Assembly: GCF_004362865.1 (NCBI RefSeq)
Contig: NZ_SNYI01000003.1
Span: forward strand, 62,001 to 126,000
DNA length: 64,000 nucleotides
Source of the DNA: Zeaxanthinibacter enoshimensis
GTDB taxonomy: Bacteria > Bacteroidota > Bacteroidia > Flavobacteriales > Flavobacteriaceae
Reading direction: 5' to 3'
Under the pieces are notes generated by a model. The model did not search any database. It was given only the letters and a program-made list of their open reading frames with translations, and was not told where the DNA came from. Numbering within the stretch: position 1 is the first letter of the stretch; each line of letters begins with the position of its first letter. This document shows positions 1-8,832 of this stretch, one piece after another. The position numbers and the translations under genes were made by a program.

Positions 1-2
1 CT

Positions 3-164
3 CCTGCAATCCGCGTCAGGCTTTTTAAGACCTCTATGCCCCAGGTATACCTGGCCACTTATGGAGAACTCCAGGGATTGGTCTATGAGAAGGACGGGAC
101 CTGGACCTGGGAATATTATACCGGCGATACTTTAGTTACCAAAGAACTAAACATCAAGTTCTAA
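3..164 (+). CDS. C-terminal fragment of an unrecognised protein
   Basis: An open frame enters from the left edge and stops with TAA at 162-164, giving the last 53 residues of a protein that ends in ELNIKF. The fragment is rich in aromatic and charged residues (several Tyr, Trp, Asp and Thr), as in a beta-rich domain, but no family is recognisable. It converges on rarA and the two stop codons overlap in CTAA at 161-164, which supports the frame as a real gene end. Function unknown. Confidence 0.55.
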   Translation, partial: PAIRVRLFKTSMPQVYLATYGELQGLVYEKDGTWTWEYYTGDTLVTKELNIKF

Positions 165-1438
165 AGCTTATACTTATCTTTCCAGCGGTTCTTTAAGAAG
201 GTCTTAATACCCTCTTCCCGGGGATTATTACCTGGCTCGTACAGTGATTTCCCGGCCAGATCATCCGGCATGTACTCTGCGTCTACAAAATTATTGGGGT
301 GATCATGGGCATATTTGTATTCTTTACCGTATTCCAGGTCTTTCATTAACTGGGTTGGAGCGTTTCTGAGGGCCAGAGGTACAGACAGGTCCCCGGTGGC
401 TTTCACGACTTGCTGGGCGCGATTGATCGCCATGTAACTCGCATTGCTCTTTGGAGAGGTTGCTAAATAAATGGCGCACTGGCTGAGGATGATCCTTGCT
501 TCCGGGTATCCTATAGTAGTTACGGCCTGGAAGGTAGTATTGGCCATTACAAGGGCCGTAGGATTGGCCAAACCGATGTCTTCTGACGCGGCAATAAGCA
601 TTCTCCTGGCAATGAACTTCACATCCTCACCGCCCTCTATCATTCTCGCTAACCAGTAAACCGCGGCATTGGGATCGCTTCCCCGGATCGATTTTATAAA
701 TGCGGAAACGATATCATAATGCTGTTCCCCGGTCTTGTCATACAGCACAGTATTCTTCTGGATCTTGCTCAGGACCAATTCGTCTGTGATCATTACGGGG
801 TCCTCGGCTTCGGAGGTTACCAGCAGTTCAAAGATGTTCAGCAGCTTACGACCGTCGCCCCCGGAGAGCCTCAGCAAAGCCTTGGTCTCCTTGAGTTCTA
901 TCTGCCTTTTCCTCAAGTAGTCGTCTTTCGCCATCGCCCTGTCCAGGAGCGCTACCAGGTCTTCTTTTCCGAAGGCTTTAAGGATATATACCTGGCACCT
1001 GGATAAAAGGGCCGGGATTACCTCAAAACTTGGGTTTTCGGTGGTGGCGCCGATAAGTGTGACCCAGCCTTTTTCGACCGCGCCTAAAAGAGAGTCCTGC
1101 TGTGACTTGCTAAAACGGTGAATCTCGTCTATAAATAGAATTGGGTTTTTGGTGGTAAAGAGCCCTTCTCCTTTCTTCGCTTTCTCTATGACCTCCCTGA
1201 TGTCCTTTACGCCACTGTTGATCGCACTGAGTGTATAGAACGGGCGCTTGCTCTCTTCGGCCATGATCTGGGCCAGGGTGGTTTTCCCGGTGCCGGGTGG
1301 TCCCCATAGTATGAGGGATGGCAACATGCCGCTTTTGATCTGTGTGCTCAGGGCACCGGTGGGCCCCACCAGGTGTTGTTGGCTAATATAGTCGTCCAGG
1401 TTCCTTGGCCTGACCCGTTCTGCAAGAGGTTTATTCAT
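161..1438 (-). CDS. rarA: Replication-associated recombination protein A (RarA/MgsA AAA+ ATPase)
   Basis: This is a 425-residue AAA+ ATPase of the RarA/MgsA/Mgs1-WRNIP1 family. Known members act at stalled replication forks, bind SSB and single-stranded ends, and resemble clamp-loader subunits. Visible motifs are Walker A GPPGTGKT (about residues 46-53), Walker [10 protein letters not shown] (101-109) and a sensor-1 region GATTENPS (130-137), followed by the C-terminal tetramerisation region with [15 protein letters not shown] place the start at the ATG at 1438 rather than ten codons upstream. The protein then begins [11 protein letters not shown], as family members do, and a promoter element TATTTTTG (1443-1450, minus) would otherwise lie inside the gene. 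Cytoplasmic. It converges on the partial gene at the left edge. Confidence 0.95.
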   Translation of the reverse strand: MNKPLAERVRPRNLDDYISQQHLVGPTGALSTQIKSGMLPSLILWGPPGTGKTTLAQIMAEESKRPFYTLSAINSGVKDIREVIEKAKKGEGLFTTKNPILFIDEIHRFSKSQQDSLLGAVEKGWVTLIGATTENPSFEVIPALLSRCQVYILKAFGKEDLVALLDRAMAKDDYLRKRQIELKETKALLRLSGGDGRKLLNIFELLVTSEAEDPVMITDELVLSKIQKNTVLYDKTGEQHYDIVSAFIKSIRGSDPNAAVYWLARMIEGGEDVKFIARRMLIAASEDIGLANPTALVMANTTFQAVTTIGYPEARIILSQCAIYLATSPKSNASYMAINRAQQVVKATGDLSVPLALRNAPTQLMKDLEYGKEYKYAHDHPNNFVDAEYMPDDLAGKSLYEPGNNPREEGIKTFLKNRWKDKYKL

Positions 1439-1442
1439 AGGG

Positions 1443-1450
1443 CAAAAATA
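1443..1450 (-). promoter_or_regulatory. Flavobacterial -7 promoter element of rarA
   Basis: Read on the minus strand the sequence is TATTTTTG, an exact match to the Bacteroidota -7 consensus TAnnTTTG. It ends four bases before the proposed ATG, so transcription would start at or very near the start codon and the mRNA would be leaderless or nearly so. No clear -33 TTG is visible. Confidence 0.5.
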
Positions 1451-1529
1451 ACATAAATAGCCCGACAAAAAATGCTGGGCTTTACCGTTAGAACTTAAGA
1501 ATTTTGTTGAAAAAATGTAACTTCAGCCC

Positions 1530-2279
1530 ATGGCAGTGAAGACCCAGTTCCAATATACTCCGGCAGTGATCCTTGTCCCAATGGTCATGGTTCTGCTTAT
1601 GTGGACGGTGTTTTACATCGAAGTGCGCTTTGGTCTTAACCTGAATGAATACGGTGTCTACCCCCGTACGCTTTCCGGCCTGAAGGGAGTGCTGTTCAGT
1701 CCCTTTATCCATGGCTCTGCCAGGCATCTCTACAACAATACCTTTCCCGTGATCATCCTGCTGTCCTCCCTGTTCTATTTCTACAGGGATATTTCCTTTA
1801 AAGTGCTGTTTTGGGGAATAATACTGTCCGGGCTGATCACCTGGGGCATTGGCAGACCTTCTTACCACATCGGAGCGAGCGGGCTTATCTATGTCCTTGC
1901 AAGTTTTATCTTTTTTAAAGGAATACGCACCAGGCATTACCGGCTGGTAGCCCTTTCCTTAGCTGTGGTATTTATCTACGGCGGACTCCTTTGGTACATC
2001 TTCCCGTTAAAAGAGGAGATGTCCTGGGAAGGCCACCTCGGAGGTTTTCTCAGCGGGCTTCTCCTGGCTATGGTATTAAAAGCCAGGGTGCCGGAAAGCA
2101 GGAAATACGCATGGGAAGCAGAAGATTACGATGAATCGTCTGACGAATTCATGCGTCAATTTGATGAGGATGGCAATTTTATAGAACGCGCTGAAGAGGA
2201 CGCTGAGGAAGAACCCCCGCAGGTCCGTTATCATTATACCTATAAAACTTCAGAGAAGGAGAAGGGAAAGGAGGATTAG
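1530..2279 (+). CDS. Rhomboid family intramembrane serine protease
   Basis: A 249-residue polytopic membrane protein of the rhomboid family, which cleaves transmembrane segments of other proteins inside the lipid bilayer. It carries the expected set: an H-x3-N motif after a periplasmic loop (His66, Asn70), the nucleophile motif GASG at 115-118 (Ser117), and the catalytic His in GHLGGFLSG (His169) of the last core helix. Hydrophobic stretches at about 10-32, 72-84, 93-108, 115-130, 138-160 and 168-183 fit six membrane helices. The C-terminal 60 residues form an acidic, charged cytoplasmic tail (many Asp and Glu) that is poorly conserved in such proteins. Substrate unknown. The stop codon overlaps that of convergent rlmB in TTAG. 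Confidence 0.92.
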   Translation: MAVKTQFQYTPAVILVPMVMVLLMWTVFYIEVRFGLNLNEYGVYPRTLSGLKGVLFSPFIHGSARHLYNNTFPVIILLSSLFYFYRDISFKVLFWGIILSGLITWGIGRPSYHIGASGLIYVLASFIFFKGIRTRHYRLVALSLAVVFIYGGLLWYIFPLKEEMSWEGHLGGFLSGLLLAMVLKARVPESRKYAWEAEDYDESSDEFMRQFDEDGNFIERAEEDAEEEPPQVRYHYTYKTSEKEKGKED

Positions 2280-3013
2280 CCCTGCCTTTGTCTTAAAGCT
2301 TCATATAAGAAAACACCGCAGGCCACGGATACATTCAACGAGCCAATTTCTCCTTTGAGTGGCAGCTTCGCCAGTTCATCCGCACTTTTCAGGATAGACG
2401 GACTGATACCGGTATCCTCGGATCCCATTATGATGGCTGCAGGTCCTGTAAAGGAAACCTCATAGAGGGACTGGTTGGTCTTTTCTGTAGCCGCTATGAC
2501 CCTGTATCCCGAAGCCTGCAGGTAAAAAACAGCATCTTTTAAATGGTCTACTTTGGCAATAGGTACGCGGAAAGCGGCACCGGCCGAAGTTTTAATAGTG
2601 TCTGCTGAAACAGGAGCAGCTCCTTTTTTCTGGATCACTATGGCATCCACCCCGGTACACTCGGCCGTCCTGATGATGGCCCCGAAATTACGAACATCCG
2701 AGATCTGGTCCAGTAACAGGAGCAGGGGAGGGGTTTCCCGTTCTCCCAGTTGCTCTACAAGGGTTTCAAAGGTATGAAACGTGATAGGGGAAGTTAATGC
2801 AACGACACCCTGGTGATTCCCTTGCGTAAATCGATTCAACCTGGGTAAAGGCACGTAAGACGCACTGATTCCATTCTTTCTTATAAGGGTCTCAAGTTCC
2901 TTGTAAAGTGCGCCCTGTAATCCTTTCTGAAGGTAAACCTTGTCAATAGGTTCATTTGCCTGTATAGCTTCTATAACCGCACGAAGGCCATAGATCTCGG
3001 TATTTTTTTCCAT
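2276..3013 (-). CDS. rlmB: 23S rRNA (guanosine-2'-O-)-methyltransferase RlmB / TrmH-family SpoU methylase
   Basis: A 245-residue SPOUT methyltransferase of the TrmH/RlmB group. RlmB 2'-O-methylates a guanosine in domain V of 23S rRNA using S-adenosylmethionine. The N-terminal substrate-binding domain begins with YGLRAVIEAI (about 8-17). SpoU motif 1 is DQISDVRNFGAIIRTAE (about 102-118), motif 2 is IIMGSEDTGIS (near 193-203) and motif 3 is LNVSVACGVFLYEA near the C-terminus, forming the trefoil knot that binds cofactor. The exact target nucleotide cannot be proved from sequence, because other TrmH-family paralogues look alike. The start is the ATG at 3013, four bases after a TACCTTTG element. 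Confidence 0.9.
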   Translation of the reverse strand: MEKNTEIYGLRAVIEAIQANEPIDKVYLQKGLQGALYKELETLIRKNGISASYVPLPRLNRFTQGNHQGVVALTSPITFHTFETLVEQLGERETPPLLLLLDQISDVRNFGAIIRTAECTGVDAIVIQKKGAAPVSADTIKTSAGAAFRVPIAKVDHLKDAVFYLQASGYRVIAATEKTNQSLYEVSFTGPAAIIMGSEDTGISPSILKSADELAKLPLKGEIGSLNVSVACGVFLYEALRQRQG

Positions 3014-3017
3014 GCCG

Positions 3018-3025
3018 CAAAGGTA
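3018..3025 (-). promoter_or_regulatory. Flavobacterial -7 promoter element of rlmB
   Basis: The minus strand reads TACCTTTG, matching TAnnTTTG exactly, followed by CGGC and then the ATG. The spacing to the start codon is four bases, as for rarA, so a leaderless or nearly leaderless transcript is expected. Confidence 0.5.
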
Positions 3026-3080
3026 TGTAAATTGTCATCTTATTTTAATAACCTGGCACAGATTCCATCTTCATGAGAAC

Positions 3081-3106
3081 AAAAAAGCCTGTGAAATTCA
3101 CAGGCT
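3081..3106 (-). terminator. Intrinsic terminator of the arylsulfotransferase operon
   Basis: A 9-bp stem (AGCCTGTGA against TCACAGGCT, loop AAT at 3095-3097) is followed on the minus strand by a run of five or more T (complement of 3081-3085). It lies about 40 bases after the arylsulfotransferase-like stop and would end the three-gene minus-strand unit before rlmB. Confidence 0.8.
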
Positions 3107-3147
3107 GTTCAATTAAATAGAGGTCTATGGATTCTTCGCCAAAACTA

Positions 3148-4482
3148 TTATTCACTCAGGCCCAGGGCGTTGATCTCCGGGGAATCTTTATCATAGTGGT
3201 AGGCTCTCCAGTAGAAACCGGGGCTTTGATACTGCCACACTACTTTCCCATCCCTGGTAACTTCCCATAATCCAAAATCACCTTCGGTGATAAGGACATT
3301 CCCGTTGGGTAATGGAACAGCACCGGAAACTTTTGGTGAATATAGTTCAGGATCCGTAAAACTCCAGCTGACTACAGGTTCATTATCAATTCCCTGGACC
3401 AGGTCGTAAGTTGCAGGGAGTTCCAGCTCATAAACAGTGGATTGCGATATCCCGTTAGAAAATATCAGCATTTTCCCGCTGTCATCCCCCGTAAGGAGAT
3501 TCGGATAATGATTGTTGTTGAATAAGCGGGTACCTGCAGGGTTTTGATAGGCCTCCGGGTTACCGAAGCGGTATACCAGGTCACCTCCCTTGTTAAAATT
3601 GCCGCCATTACTTCCGGCTGCTTCTTCCGTGGTGGTGCTATGGTCTATTACCCATACTTCGGAATAGAAATTAACACTCAGGAAGATCAGGTCATTTACC
3701 GGGTCATAGGATATCCCGTTAGCGTGCATAATATCCCCTTTTTCATGGGTGACATAATTGAGATCAATTTTATTCGGGTTCTCTGCTACACTGCCGAAAT
3801 TTTGTTTGTCAGGATTCTGATCCTGTACGAGGTGATCCATAGAATGCCATTCCCAGACAATTTCGTTAGTCTCGGGATTAACTTCAATTATACCTTCCAC
3901 GAAAATATCCATTCCATGACCAGAACCTGCTTCCTCTGCATCTAGTTGCGGAACTTTTTCCCAGACCATGGCGATCACATTTCCATTAGGCAGTAATTCC
4001 GCATCGTGGTGCAGCTCTGCTTCTTCAGAAGAATAATCAAAATTCCACTCGATAGTACCGTCAGCCGCCACGAATTGTAATTTACCTCCCTGCCCTCCTA
4101 AAGCCATTTTTACATCGTCTGCTTCCAGGGAAGCTAACAGCCTGCCGTCGGGCAAAAGATATACGTCATTACCTATATTGTTGCTTAAAGACCAATCGAA
4201 TACCCTTTCGCCCTGTTTATTGATTAGATATACTTCGTTAGAGGCTGCATTATTTATCAGTATATAATGGTCCATGACCAGGTCGGGGTAAAAGAATGTT
4301 ACAGGGCTTTCCGGACTATCATCTTCTCCCTGTTCTTCTTCCTCTTCCTCCTCTTCTTCGAGAACGGGCTCTTCCGGCACGGCAATTTCCTCTTTTACGA
4401 CCGCATCATCTTTTTCACATGAAAGCAAGAAAACACAGCTTATGCTTAGTATAATTAGAATCGTCAGTTTGGAGGCTTTCAT
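3148..4482 (-). CDS. Arylsulfotransferase-like (ASST family) lipoprotein
   Basis: A 444-residue exported lipoprotein. The signal peptide ends in a lipobox LLSC (Cys about 22) and is followed by an acidic spacer with a run of nine Glu, then a beta-propeller-type domain. Repeated blades of the form LLPDGRLLA, LLPNGNVIAM, HANGISYDP and PLPNGNVLITEG, with WEWHSMDH and IIEVNPETNEIVWEW, match the arylsulfotransferase (ASST/Arylsulfotran_2) family seen in many flavobacteria. Classical ASST moves sulfate between phenols through a catalytic His; candidate His residues are present but the active one cannot be assigned by eye, so sulfotransferase activity is inference. It is the last gene of the unit with the FG-GAP lipoprotein and the 249-residue protein (26-bp gap). 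Confidence 0.75.
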   Translation of the reverse strand: MKASKLTILIILSISCVFLLSCEKDDAVVKEEIAVPEEPVLEEEEEEEEEQGEDDSPESPVTFFYPDLVMDHYILINNAASNEVYLINKQGERVFDWSLSNNIGNDVYLLPDGRLLASLEADDVKMALGGQGGKLQFVAADGTIEWNFDYSSEEAELHHDAELLPNGNVIAMVWEKVPQLDAEEAGSGHGMDIFVEGIIEVNPETNEIVWEWHSMDHLVQDQNPDKQNFGSVAENPNKIDLNYVTHEKGDIMHANGISYDPVNDLIFLSVNFYSEVWVIDHSTTTEEAAGSNGGNFNKGGDLVYRFGNPEAYQNPAGTRLFNNNHYPNLLTGDDSGKMLIFSNGISQSTVYELELPATYDLVQGIDNEPVVSWSFTDPELYSPKVSGAVPLPNGNVLITEGDFGLWEVTRDGKVVWQYQSPGFYWRAYHYDKDSPEINALGLSE

Positions 4483-4508
4483 TGTGATGATCTTTAAAAT
4501 ACAGTGAC

Positions 4509-5258
4509 TTAATTTAAATTAAGGTGCTGAACAGCGATGATAAATTCTTCCTCGTTCTTTACGTTCAGGTTCTTCTCTTTTAAAAAGGCTTTTAGTGCTG
4601 CCTTATCATCATTTTTCACCCTGCCGAGTAAAGCATTGTTCTTATTCCTGATCTCGTCTATACGGTCGATCCCTTCCACTTGTAAGAAGTACTCCGTGAA
4701 TTGAGTGAATTTACTGGGCACTGCCTTTACAAATGAATTCTGGGCTTTCATACCCTCTGTATATTTGACACGTGTCCGGCGGTAAAGTTTATAATCGCCA
4801 TTGTCAACCAGGGTGAGAAGGTAACCATTCATGGTCTTGCCGGTCTTGTCTATGAATGTCTTGAAAGACAGGGGGTAATCGCCTACCATTACGCGAATTT
4901 TCTTGTCCCTGGCAAGACCTTGTATAGGTTCGTCTGGCAGGTTATTTACTTTGATCTCGATCTCTTCGTTCAACGCGTTGTAGCGATAGAACAAATCTCC
5001 CATCTTCTCTTCCCCGTAAAACAAAGTAGTAGGGAGAAATATATCGGCGGTATAAGGGGACCCTTTAAAATCGTCTTTCTCAAACGTACGTTTCCGTTGG
5101 GCTTCATTGATATTCCCCAGTAGTCCTTGTATCTGGGCCGCATTGCCACCGAAACTTGAGCCACCGCTGGAGAGGTTGGTCGGGATCTGTCCCGAAGTTT
5201 GTGCGCTCATGGCCGCCGCGGCACAGAACGTAGTTGCGAATAAAATGATCTTTTTCAA
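4509..5258 (-). CDS. Secreted protein of unknown function (249 aa)
   Basis: I do not recognise this protein. It has an N-terminal Sec signal peptide (MKKIILFATTFCAAAAMSAQ, cleavage likely after SAQ) and no lipobox. A Gly/Ser-rich stretch SSGGSSFGGN (about 31-40) follows, then a mixed beta-rich domain with motifs GSPYTADIF, FYGEEKMGDLFYRYNALNEE and GDYPLSFKTF. The C-terminus is charged and helical (NNALLGRVKNDDKAALKAFLKEKN). The layout suggests a periplasmic or surface protein. It sits 6 bp after the large FG-GAP/ASPIC lipoprotein and 26 bp before the arylsulfotransferase-like gene, so the three are probably co-transcribed. Confidence 0.7.
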   Translation of the reverse strand: MKKIILFATTFCAAAAMSAQTSGQIPTNLSSGGSSFGGNAAQIQGLLGNINEAQRKRTFEKDDFKGSPYTADIFLPTTLFYGEEKMGDLFYRYNALNEEIEIKVNNLPDEPIQGLARDKKIRVMVGDYPLSFKTFIDKTGKTMNGYLLTLVDNGDYKLYRRTRVKYTEGMKAQNSFVKAVPSKFTQFTEYFLQVEGIDRIDEIRNKNNALLGRVKNDDKAALKAFLKEKNLNVKNEEEFIIAVQHLNLN

Positions 5259-5264
5259 TGTTTA

Positions 5265-8200
5265 TTATTTCTGGGTTATAGGGGAATGAGATCTGTTAAG
5301 CTCATAAAGTAAAGGAAAATCATCGTTTCTGACGAACATCAGCCTGTTATTTTTTTCGCCGGGCAGCCATGCGAGCTTCCTGACATCGCCCCGGGGATAA
5401 ATACCTGATTCTGAATAAGCCAGTGGTGTGTACCCGCCTGCTTTATCCGATAACAACACAAGTCCGGAAATAGCATCGAGCCTGGGGGTCTCAACTTCTG
5501 TGTCATAAATGTTTCCACCGAGAACCAGGTCTTCATGGCCGTCATTGTTCAGGTCACCGGCTGCAACAGACATCAGCGGGAATTGCTGGGCTTCTTTGGG
5601 AAGATAGAATTTGTCAAAGACCATATTCCCTTTGTTGAGAAGAACCATCGATCGGAATTCTGTCACTTCCTTTGAATACGATTTTTCGAGTTCTTCCCCG
5701 TATACCTCGTCCAGGGTAGCACCCGCAAATTCGCGGTAACTCTTGAACTTCTCCTTGATAAACGGCATTTGCTGGGACGAACACTCCCGGCCCCTGACAG
5801 GTACATATTCCCCGTGGTATTTTTTACTGAGGACAACATCATTGGTGCCATTCTTATCAAAGTCAGAAGCGAATACCTTGAATGGCTTCTCCTCGCTGGC
5901 CTTGAATTTGATGTTTTCACCGGCATTCCCTAAAACATAATCCGGGAGCCCGTCATTATTGACATCAGTTTCGGTCACGGAAAACCACCAACCCCGGGTA
6001 CCCGAATGATTCTTACTGTCCTTTGTCTGTACAAAACGCCCGTCTTTATTTGTGAAAAAGCCGATTTCTGACCATTCGCCCACAGCAATAAAATCGGGTT
6101 GTCCGTCTCCGTTGAAATCGGTAACCAGCAGATCGTTGATGATCCCGAAATCTGGCAGTCCGGGAGCAACTTGCCCGGTAACATCCGTGAGCTTGCCATT
6201 ATCATTCCTGTAGAGCAGGGAAGGGGCGTGTCGCGGGTAGTTGCGGGGAATGATGCGGTTGCCGATCAAAAGGTCCTGGTCTCCGTCCCCGTCAAAGTCC
6301 AGCGTAGCTACGGACTGCCCGCTTTGAGGGAAACTATTCAATACCGGGATATCGGCCTTTGTAAACATACCCTGTCCATTGTTCAGGTAAATACGATCTG
6401 AATAATAGGAGGAGTGTTGTTCGTATTCATTCCCCCCACTGACAACATACAGGTCCATGTCTCCATCGCCTTCAAGATCAAAGAAGACCGCAGCTGTGTC
6501 CTCGTGACCTTCATCTTTTGCGAATGCCGGAGTTGTTTGTTTTCTGTATCCCGTTGCTGTCTGCAGGTAGAGGACCCCGCCTTGTCCCGAAGCACCCCCA
6601 AGGTACAGGTCCTGCAATCCATCATTGTTGACATCACCTGAGGCCATGGCCGGGCCGGTTACGGACTGTTTGTAAGGCAATAGTATTTCGGTGCGGAAGT
6701 CGTCATAATTGTTTTCGCGGTGCCTGTGATTCAGCCCGCTTTGTTTTGGGTCCACCGATGTAAATAGTGGGGTGTCAGCTTCTGTGAATTCTTTTTTAAC
6801 CGCTTTACTTTTGGCTGCAACAAAAGTAGTGTTGGCAGGTACATTGTATTCTTCAAGGATACTGCCATCCGGCCATTCGATGGTTAAGGTGTCGACCGAA
6901 GTTGCGTTGCCGAGCCCGAAAAGAGCATTGTTTTCCTGGGCAGACATATAGCCTCGTACCCTTTTGATTTCTGAAAATTGTAATTGGTTACCCATCTTCA
7001 CCCGGACCGTAGCAAATGATTCAGTTCCGGGAGCCTCGATCTTTACTTTCAGGTAGTTTGCTGCCGTATTTTCCCGGGACAGGTTTTTGTACAGAAAAGC
7101 ATTCTCATCCATGTTATTGACGACCAGGTCCAGATCCCCGTCATTGTCCAGGTCTGCCATAGCTGCCCCGTTACTGAAGGAAAGATCTCCTAGACCCCAC
7201 TCAGACCCTTTCTCCTCAAACTCAAGCCTGCCTGTATTTTGGTATACCAGGTTAGGTAGTTTCTCCGAGGGCATGGCGTCGTACAATCTTTTCTTTTCTT
7301 CCAATGGCACATTGTTCCCATATCGCTGCCTTGCGGAAAATACCTGTTGCTGCAGGTCGTTATCGAGGGCATAGCGCCGGTAGCCGTTGGTAATGTAGAT
7401 GTCTTTAGCTCCATCCAGGTCCAGGTCGTTCATAAGAACCGTCCAGCTCCAGTCAGAACTTCCCATATCCAAAAGTTGGGCAACATTATTATAATGGTTG
7501 TTTCCCAGGTTTAACTGCAGGGAATTGAACATATACTGGTAGTGGAAACCGGCGGTCTTGACCAGGTAATCAAAACGGTCCGTATTCATGGAGGCCATAA
7601 GGGTTTTGGCCCTGACGTGGTCACTGGAAGCCATATCCAGGACAAAGATATCTTCCAGACCGTCATTGTTGATATCTGCCTTATCAATACCCATCCCGTA
7701 ATAGGAGATCTGCTGGGTATATTCTTTTATCTTGTCAGCAAAGGTTCCATCGCCCTGGTTGATGAAGAGGGCATCGGGAATGTAATAATCACTGGCTATA
7801 TAGATGTCGAGAAGACCGTCTGTATTGATGTCCGAAACCATCAGGCCAAGGCCGAAGATCGGGCGGAGAATCCCGGCCTCCCGGGAGATGTCGGTGAATT
7901 TCCCCCCGTCATTGCGATAAAGGTGAGCACTGTTAAAGTACTCTGCCTCGCTGTTGCCATCGATCATTTTGTAAAGGTTGACCGGGTCTACACCGTACAA
8001 TTCGTTCTCGTTCATCACTATACAGTCCAGGTCGCCGTCATTATCCATGTCAAAGAATGCGGACTGGGTGCTGATGCCCATATCTGCCAGGCCGTAAGTC
8101 TCAGCTTCCTCGGTAAAAGTTCCGTCCTTCTGGTTAATATAGAGCAGGTTTTTGCGTGCTAGCCTTGGGTTAGGTCCCCCCTGGGAGATGTAGATATCCA

Positions 8201-8654
8201 TCCATCCGTCGTTGTTGATATCGGCGAAGGTGATCCCATTAGACCAGTTCTTCCCTTTATTGATCCCCGAGCTTTCGGTGATGTCTGTGAACTGCAGGTC
8301 TCCTTTATTGAGGAATATCTTGTTGGCCACCTGGTTCCCGCAGAAAACCACATCCAGCAGCCCGTCATTATTGAGGTCTTCTACGCCAACCCCGGCGCCA
8401 TTATAGAAGTAGTCAAAATTAAAGAGATTTTCGAGGGTGTTGAGATCCTCTTTGATGTCATTGCTGAACCAAAGTCCGCTGGAGGCGGGATCAACCCTTT
8501 TAAATACGGTGCTCCGGGTGCTTTCTGTTGCTGAGTTGTCAGTCTGTTTATCCTGTTGACAACTGCCCAGCCAGGCCAGTAGTAAAATTGCCGGGATGTA
8601 TTTTGTGATTAGGGTACAGGGAAGACAGGTCTTCGTTAATCTATACTCGTGCAT
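5265..8654 (-). CDS. FG-GAP/VCBS-repeat lipoprotein with ASPIC/UnbV domain (CRTAC1-like)
   Basis: An 1129-residue surface or periplasmic lipoprotein. The signal peptide ends in LAWLGSC with Cys near residue 32. Many repeats of the form D-x-N-N-D-G-x-x-D-(I/L) follow (for example VEDLNNDGLLDVVF, ADINNDGWMDIYI, MDNDGDLDCIV), the calcium-binding loops of FG-GAP/VCBS propeller blades. They form two propeller sets separated by an ASPIC/UnbV region near residues 545-620 (FSEIKRVRGYMSAQENN, LFGLGNATSVDTLTIEWPDG). Such proteins are common near SusCD loci and are usually thought to bind ligands or assemble complexes at the cell surface; that role is inference. It starts a separate unit after a terminator at 8780-8808. 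Confidence 0.9.
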   Translation of the reverse strand: MHEYRLTKTCLPCTLITKYIPAILLLAWLGSCQQDKQTDNSATESTRSTVFKRVDPASSGLWFSNDIKEDLNTLENLFNFDYFYNGAGVGVEDLNNDGLLDVVFCGNQVANKIFLNKGDLQFTDITESSGINKGKNWSNGITFADINNDGWMDIYISQGGPNPRLARKNLLYINQKDGTFTEEAETYGLADMGISTQSAFFDMDNDGDLDCIVMNENELYGVDPVNLYKMIDGNSEAEYFNSAHLYRNDGGKFTDISREAGILRPIFGLGLMVSDINTDGLLDIYIASDYYIPDALFINQGDGTFADKIKEYTQQISYYGMGIDKADINNDGLEDIFVLDMASSDHVRAKTLMASMNTDRFDYLVKTAGFHYQYMFNSLQLNLGNNHYNNVAQLLDMGSSDWSWTVLMNDLDLDGAKDIYITNGYRRYALDNDLQQQVFSARQRYGNNVPLEEKKRLYDAMPSEKLPNLVYQNTGRLEFEEKGSEWGLGDLSFSNGAAMADLDNDGDLDLVVNNMDENAFLYKNLSRENTAANYLKVKIEAPGTESFATVRVKMGNQLQFSEIKRVRGYMSAQENNALFGLGNATSVDTLTIEWPDGSILEEYNVPANTTFVAAKSKAVKKEFTEADTPLFTSVDPKQSGLNHRHRENNYDDFRTEILLPYKQSVTGPAMASGDVNNDGLQDLYLGGASGQGGVLYLQTATGYRKQTTPAFAKDEGHEDTAAVFFDLEGDGDMDLYVVSGGNEYEQHSSYYSDRIYLNNGQGMFTKADIPVLNSFPQSGQSVATLDFDGDGDQDLLIGNRIIPRNYPRHAPSLLYRNDNGKLTDVTGQVAPGLPDFGIINDLLVTDFNGDGQPDFIAVGEWSEIGFFTNKDGRFVQTKDSKNHSGTRGWWFSVTETDVNNDGLPDYVLGNAGENIKFKASEEKPFKVFASDFDKNGTNDVVLSKKYHGEYVPVRGRECSSQQMPFIKEKFKSYREFAGATLDEVYGEELEKSYSKEVTEFRSMVLLNKGNMVFDKFYLPKEAQQFPLMSVAAGDLNNDGHEDLVLGGNIYDTEVETPRLDAISGLVLLSDKAGGYTPLAYSESGIYPRGDVRKLAWLPGEKNNRLMFVRNDDFPLLYELNRSHSPITQK

Positions 8655-8779
8655 GAAGTTTTGATTGATGGTGTAAGCGCCCTAAAAATACAATTTTTAG
8701 TGTGAATCAGGAAGCTGTCCTGTGTTAAGATATTAAGAAATAGGCATAGATGTTGGGGTAGGGTAAGAATATAGATAAT

Positions 8780-8808
8780 AAAAAAAACCCGGGCAATTGC
8801 CCGGGTTT
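8780..8808 (-). terminator. Intrinsic terminator of the first SusCD operon
   Basis: A near-perfect palindrome AAACCCGGGCAATTGCCCGGGTTT (8785-8808) gives a long GC-rich stem. On the minus strand it is followed by a run of T (complement of the A-run at 8780-8787). It lies 25 bases after the stop of the lipoprotein gene at 8833 and separates it from the FG-GAP gene. Confidence 0.85.
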
Positions 8809-8832
8809 GATAATTATTGAATCTGAACCTTA

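Noticed and set aside
7542-8162. A 206-codon plus-strand open frame opposite the FG-GAP gene
   Set aside because: The repeated DxNNDG codons of the FG-GAP gene leave stop-free antisense frames, so repeat composition explains it.
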